Source: Monarcha castaneiventris obscurior
Taxonomy: Eukaryota; Chordata; Aves; Passeriformes; Monarchidae
Direction of reading: 5' to 3'
Assembly (NCBI GenBank): GCA_026261815.1
Contig: JAMPIT010000682.1
Location: forward strand, 1,994,001 to 2,058,000
DNA length: 64,000 nt
A program made the position numbers and the translations under genes. Positions 59,986-64,000 of the stretch are shown one piece after another; position 1 is the first letter of the stretch; the number at the start of each line of letters is the position of its first letter. The notes under the pieces are model-generated. The model ran no database searches, had not been told where the DNA came from, and was given only the letters and a program-made list of their open reading frames with translations.

Positions 59986-62900
59986 ACACACAAAGTAGTG
60001 TGTGCTGGAAGGAGCCACATGACCTACCAGACATGAACACAAGCAGGATGATGGTGCATTCGGAGGCATTTACAAGTCTGTGTGACATTTGTAGGGGTTT
60101 CTGCCCCTGCAGACATTTGCCAGGCGTGGCATAACCACGTCCCTTTCCACTGTTTCCTTTCAGTGCTTGTCAGTGTGCAGCCAAACAGTGGCAAATAAGA
60201 GGATGTGGTGAAGGCTTATGGTTAGAGGGAGAGCTCTGATTCTAATCTTTGATAAACCACTTGCTCCTCGCTGTGTTCTGCTGGGGAAAGCCCCAGAGCA
60301 TTTTTTTTTCGGTTTTTTTTTTTGTTTGGTACAGCCACAGAAAGTTCAATGAATGTTGGGTTCAAACGCTTTATCTCTGATCTCCAGCTGGTTTCTGATA
60401 CATTAGGAGATAGAGACATGGGGTGTCTCCTGCAAGTCACAGCTCCCAACCCTCATCCAGAAGGAATTTGCCACTCTTCCTGCAGGCTTTGAAGCAGGAC
60501 CCCTGCTCTCCTGTGAAGCACATATGGAGAATCACCAGTCTCTCTGCTCTCTGTGGAGATAGCTCCTTGTCCTGATCCTGATCTGCTGCAGTTTCCTGTG
60601 GCCAGAGGAGTGACCTCCTCAGGAGTGGCCTCAGGAGCGGCAGGAGCAGCATTTCCCTGCTATGTGTACAGCCAGCCCTTATCGTGGTCTACTTTTCAGT
60701 CCTCATGAGTGGAGCCTAAATTCTCTGAGACACTCCAGGGAAGGGGCTAACAGGCTGTTTCCATAATATGTCCTAGCTTTTGGATGACCTACTAGTCAAT
60801 GAGAGAGACAGCAATCTAGGATAATTGGAAACATCGTGGGGATGGGGAGAAAGGAGATGGTTTTGTTTTCTTTGTGAGTGATTTTGATCCTTCAACACAA
60901 ACAGGACTGCTTAAAGATAACAAGAACTCTCTCTGGTCAGCAGATTCTGTGGAGAGCAATTAAGGAGCTTTTCTGATGCCTGGAGGCTATCATGAAGCTC
61001 TCTTTCTGAACAGAGATCTATAAAATCATGCTCCAGCCATGAAAGCAAGAACTGGCTAAAATCTGACCATGAGCTTGAGCCAAACACTCTAATATCCTAG
61101 GAGGCAGTGAGATCAAAATGTTGCCAGGAAAATACCCATCCATTTAATGACATAAATATTAATGGTGAACCTAGTTCCAAGATATACTGAGAAGTTCATT
61201 TTCTTTATGTGTTCAGTGGGGTTTTTTTTAATGTTATATTAGCTCCATTTCATGTGTTTCAGGAGGTTTTTCACACTGAGGTTGATGCTAATTGAATGAA
61301 ATTTTGCCTAAACTTGAATTTCTCACTGATAAACCTCTCTTCTGCTATTTGGTGCTTCAGAAAAGTGAAGCTGCTGAGCTGAGAAACACCACATTTTCAA
61401 ATAAATGGCCATGTGAGTTTTGAAGCTCAGTGATCCTCTCCACTCAGTCTGCCCTGAGTGTAGCCTTTGCAGGAATACTCCAGCCTTCCTGGGAGATTGA
61501 GCTGGTGAAGCAGAGGTCTGGATTATGCTAACATCTCTTGGGAATTGGCGACACCCACTGAAGTCAATGAACAGGTGAAGTTGCCTGAACTCTTCAGCCT
61601 TCAAATATTTTCCTGTAGCTGCAGGAATTAGCGTAACACCACGAACCCAGTAGGTGCATTGCAAAATACGTAAATAAAAACTGAGAAAATATGATAGCAT
61701 GGCACTTTTCACGTTGGAAAACCTCTGATTTGCCCACAGCTTCGTCACCTGTGCCCTGTCCACTTGCTAGGATCAAGGATGGCCCACAGCCAGAGGAAAC
61801 ACTAAGACTCGGAATAAGGAGAGTCCACCAAGGTGAAGGTCATGCCCAGTGGTTTGTCCTGGCGCCAGCAGCAGACAGAAGGCAGCAAAGTGCTCCTGGA
61901 AGCTGATGCACACAGGGCTGGAGCAGACCAGCTGCCCATGTCCTGAGCCCTGAACTTGCTCTTCTGGGCTCAACAGGAGCAAGGAGCCAAAAAGCAGCCG
62001 ATAAGTGCAGCCCACCCCTGCCTTCAGCTCTGCCTGCTGACCGTGGTGGGGCCCTTCAAAACCCATCTCCCTGCTATTTATGCACAACTTTTCTTCTCCA
62101 CGGAGATCCAAGCTCCCCATGTCTCCTGCGGGATGCTCTGACACCACGGTTTGGCCTCTCTGTCATTCCACGCGTTGACTTGCCAAGGGCTTTGTGGGAA
62201 CCACTGTCCCCTCCCCGCACTGAAACCTGCAGCCTCTCTCTCTCAGGACATCCCTGTCCTAATTAACACCTCTTTAGTCCGAGGCTCTTCCCCCGCCCAG
62301 CCCTCACTAAATCAATGGGCAACCTTGCATTCATTCCAGCAGGACTGGGTCAGCCCTAAGGCAGAGCTGCTGCTGCAGTGAGCAGTCACCTGGCAGCCTT
62401 CCTTGGGCTCCAGCCATCACGGGCTTGCCTCTGTGGTTTGTGTGGCTTTTTTGGGGGCTGCCAGCCTTCAGAGCCCAGCCACAACAGCAGCTGCCTGACA
62501 ACAGGCTTCTGCCTGAAGCCCAGCTCATGGACTCAGCCTAGGGTATTAGAGGAGAGGGGCATGTATGCCAGATTAACCAACACACAAAAAAAGGTCCGGT
62601 TTTTCAGTCCCAACTCTTGCACTTCTTGTGGCCTCTTCCTGCTTTACACCAGAGCAAAACGGGAGCTCATAGCAGAAGTTTCAGACTGAGTATCCCTCTG
62701 CTGAAAACAGGGGATCCCAGTCCTTCAGTGGAGCTCTTCACCCCACGGTTTTGAGAAAACAAGAGCACAACTCGCCTCTGAAGGCCAGTACCCCTCTGGA
62801 AACCCAAACTATCCATTAAGACAGAGAGAGCTGGGCTCTTTGAGCTCTCCAGGCACACATCCTGCCTCAGGTGTTTCCAGGCTGCCATGGGCTGAGCTGC

Positions 62901-63439
62901 AGCTGGAGAGCTGGATGCAGCAGCTGGTTTGCCACCCAAACACAGCCCCAAAGCCACCATCCCATGATTTGAAGGACCCACCCCAAACTCAGCTCCTTTC
63001 TGAGCATGCTGAAATGCTTCAGACAACAGGTCTGCTCAGTAGCATTGTTCCCAAAGAGAGCAATTGCGGGGTTCAGGCTGCGTGAGCCAGCAGTTAAATA
63101 TGCAGCTCATACAGTCACAACCACGCAGGGATGTAGAAGCAGGCCTTAGAGGAGGTCTGGTCCCATGCAGCAGCTGGATTTTCAGATATCTCCACTCTGA
63201 GAGGCAGAGCACCCAGAATGTTAGATTCTTGGAGAAACATCAGGTTTGGTTGCTGACAGAAGGGGTTTTTTGCTGCATTACTTCAATCCATTTAAGATGC
63301 TGTCATAAATTGTGGCCACAGAAAGATGAAACCTTCCCAAAGTGTGTCTCTATCAGGTACCAGCAGCACAGGCAACATCTGTGCCACTTCTCCATGGGAT
63401 GGCTCGCACAGCTGAAACACAAAGCAGCAGCTGTCCCTG
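59986..63439. other. Unique non-coding sequence, GC-richer between about 61.8 and 63.1 kb
   Basis: T-runs lie near 60301-60321. The GC-richer part contains several overlapping open frames on both strands (up to 146 codons on -, 61323-61763), none with a recognisable family. The segment 'cccactgaagtcaatgaac' near 61556 may be another trace of the motif seen at 27.8 and 55.3 kb. Confidence 0.5.
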
Positions 63440-63720
63440 ACATGGATGTCAGAGTCTGATTGGGTGTCTGACTAATATTTGGACATGCAGACTTCTTTCA
63501 AATTAGTACGGAGTCAGACACCAGCCATAAGGAGAATTTTCATCACTTTTATTGCTCTTCTGACGGGTTTCTTGAAAGGAAGCAAGCTTTCCACTCCCTG
63601 AGAATTATTGTAAAACATTATGGCTATGCTGAAAAAAGCTGCACAAAAGAAAATTTAGTCATATATTTTGAGCGGTTTTCTCAGGAAGATGATGAACACA
63701 GGCCTGTGATGAGTCCTCAG
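63440..63720. promoter_or_regulatory. Candidate conserved non-coding block around the hairpin
   Basis: Non-repetitive sequence with retained CpGs ('gtacggag', 'tgacgggt', 'gagcggtt') and motif-like 'tcatcacttttattgc' and 'aaaatttagtcatat'. It surrounds the hairpin at 63463-63522. Inference from texture only. Confidence 0.25.
63463..63522. ncRNA. Imperfect 60-nt hairpin
   Basis: GGTGTCTGACT (63463-63473) and AGTCAGACACC (63512-63522) are perfect reverse complements. Inside them, 'aatatttg' can pair further with 'caaattagt', giving a stem with one asymmetric bulge and a loop of about 17 nt. The size is like a microRNA precursor, but the bulge is large and no known family is recognised. It could equally be the ends of a small transposon. 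Confidence 0.25.
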
Positions 63721-64000
63721 TTTTGCTGACAAGTGCTTCTGGGTGCCCACCAAACAAAATCAGGAGGGTACACGTGACTTCTAACGTCCATGCACTTTGT
63801 GGCCCAGCAGGAAGACAGGTGGCCTTGTGCATGGCCAGTGGCCACCTTGCCAGTGGTCTGAGATCAGTTTGTCAGTGCCTTGGTGCTCCTTCTTGCTCCT
63901 CAAGTCTGTTTCCTCAGCACAAGTCGTATTCACATGACAGCAGACAGATTTTATTATGCATCCAGCTGGTCAGTTTGCTTCTTTCATCTCTTGAAAATGC
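63721..64000. other. Unique non-coding sequence to the window edge
   Basis: No feature was recognised. Confidence 0.5.

Noticed and set aside
61323..61763. 146-codon minus-strand open frame
   Set aside because: Appears protein-like in parts but includes an ancient repeat-like motif near 61556, and no family or splice sites are recognised.
1..64000. Endogenous retrovirus or LTR elements
   Set aside because: I looked for paired terminal repeats, primer-binding sites and polyprotein traces and saw none that I could support by eye.

Overview
The window looks like nuclear DNA from an amniote, most likely a bird. The recognisable interspersed repeats are CR1-type LINEs, several with the avian/reptilian 3' end (a 'ttggaa..agatgatct..' stretch followed by 'attctatga'-like octamers). 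There are also a few decayed MIR-like SINE remnants. I see no Alu or L1 sequence, no bacterial-style gene packing and no operons. Species cannot be assigned from the sequence alone.

I found no convincing protein-coding gene. The many 60-160 codon open frames are short and overlapping, and they lack family motifs or a credible exon structure. They are what chance gives in 64 kb, or they read through microsatellites and CR1. The window is best described as intergenic or deep intronic sequence. The only recognisable coding remnant is CR1 reverse transcriptase, and it is broken.

Layout. 1-8 kb: unique sequence with small simple repeats, an AT palindrome and a polypurine tract. 8-16 kb: a MIR-like remnant, homopolymer tracts, and a CR1 3' half (15.26-16.01 kb). 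16-25 kb: mostly unique; two stretches (20.28-20.96 and 24.54-24.90 kb) have a CpG-retaining, motif-rich texture suggesting conserved regulatory DNA. 25.28-25.73 kb: a large ATAAT pentanucleotide array followed by three copies of a 26-bp unit. 29.3-31.1 kb: a composite CR1, with a younger copy inside an older one. 31.4-31.7 kb: a MIR-like remnant, then a 60-nt almost perfect hairpin. 33.9-34.7 kb: an AT-rich, enhancer-like block with an octamer motif, then an AAC/AAT microsatellite. 35.6-39.2 kb: ancient repeat remnants and a strong G-quadruplex motif. 44.2 kb: a MIR-like remnant. 50.6-52.0 kb: the longest continuous CR1 copy. 54.26-54.46 kb: a TTCC array. 55-64 kb: further candidate conserved blocks, a candidate exon with a strong splice acceptor (57.0 kb), and a second hairpin (63.46-63.52 kb).

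No gene network can be inferred. If the window is functional, it is through cis-regulatory blocks and possibly one or two small non-coding RNAs. Those calls are inference from base composition and structure, since conservation could not be tested here.
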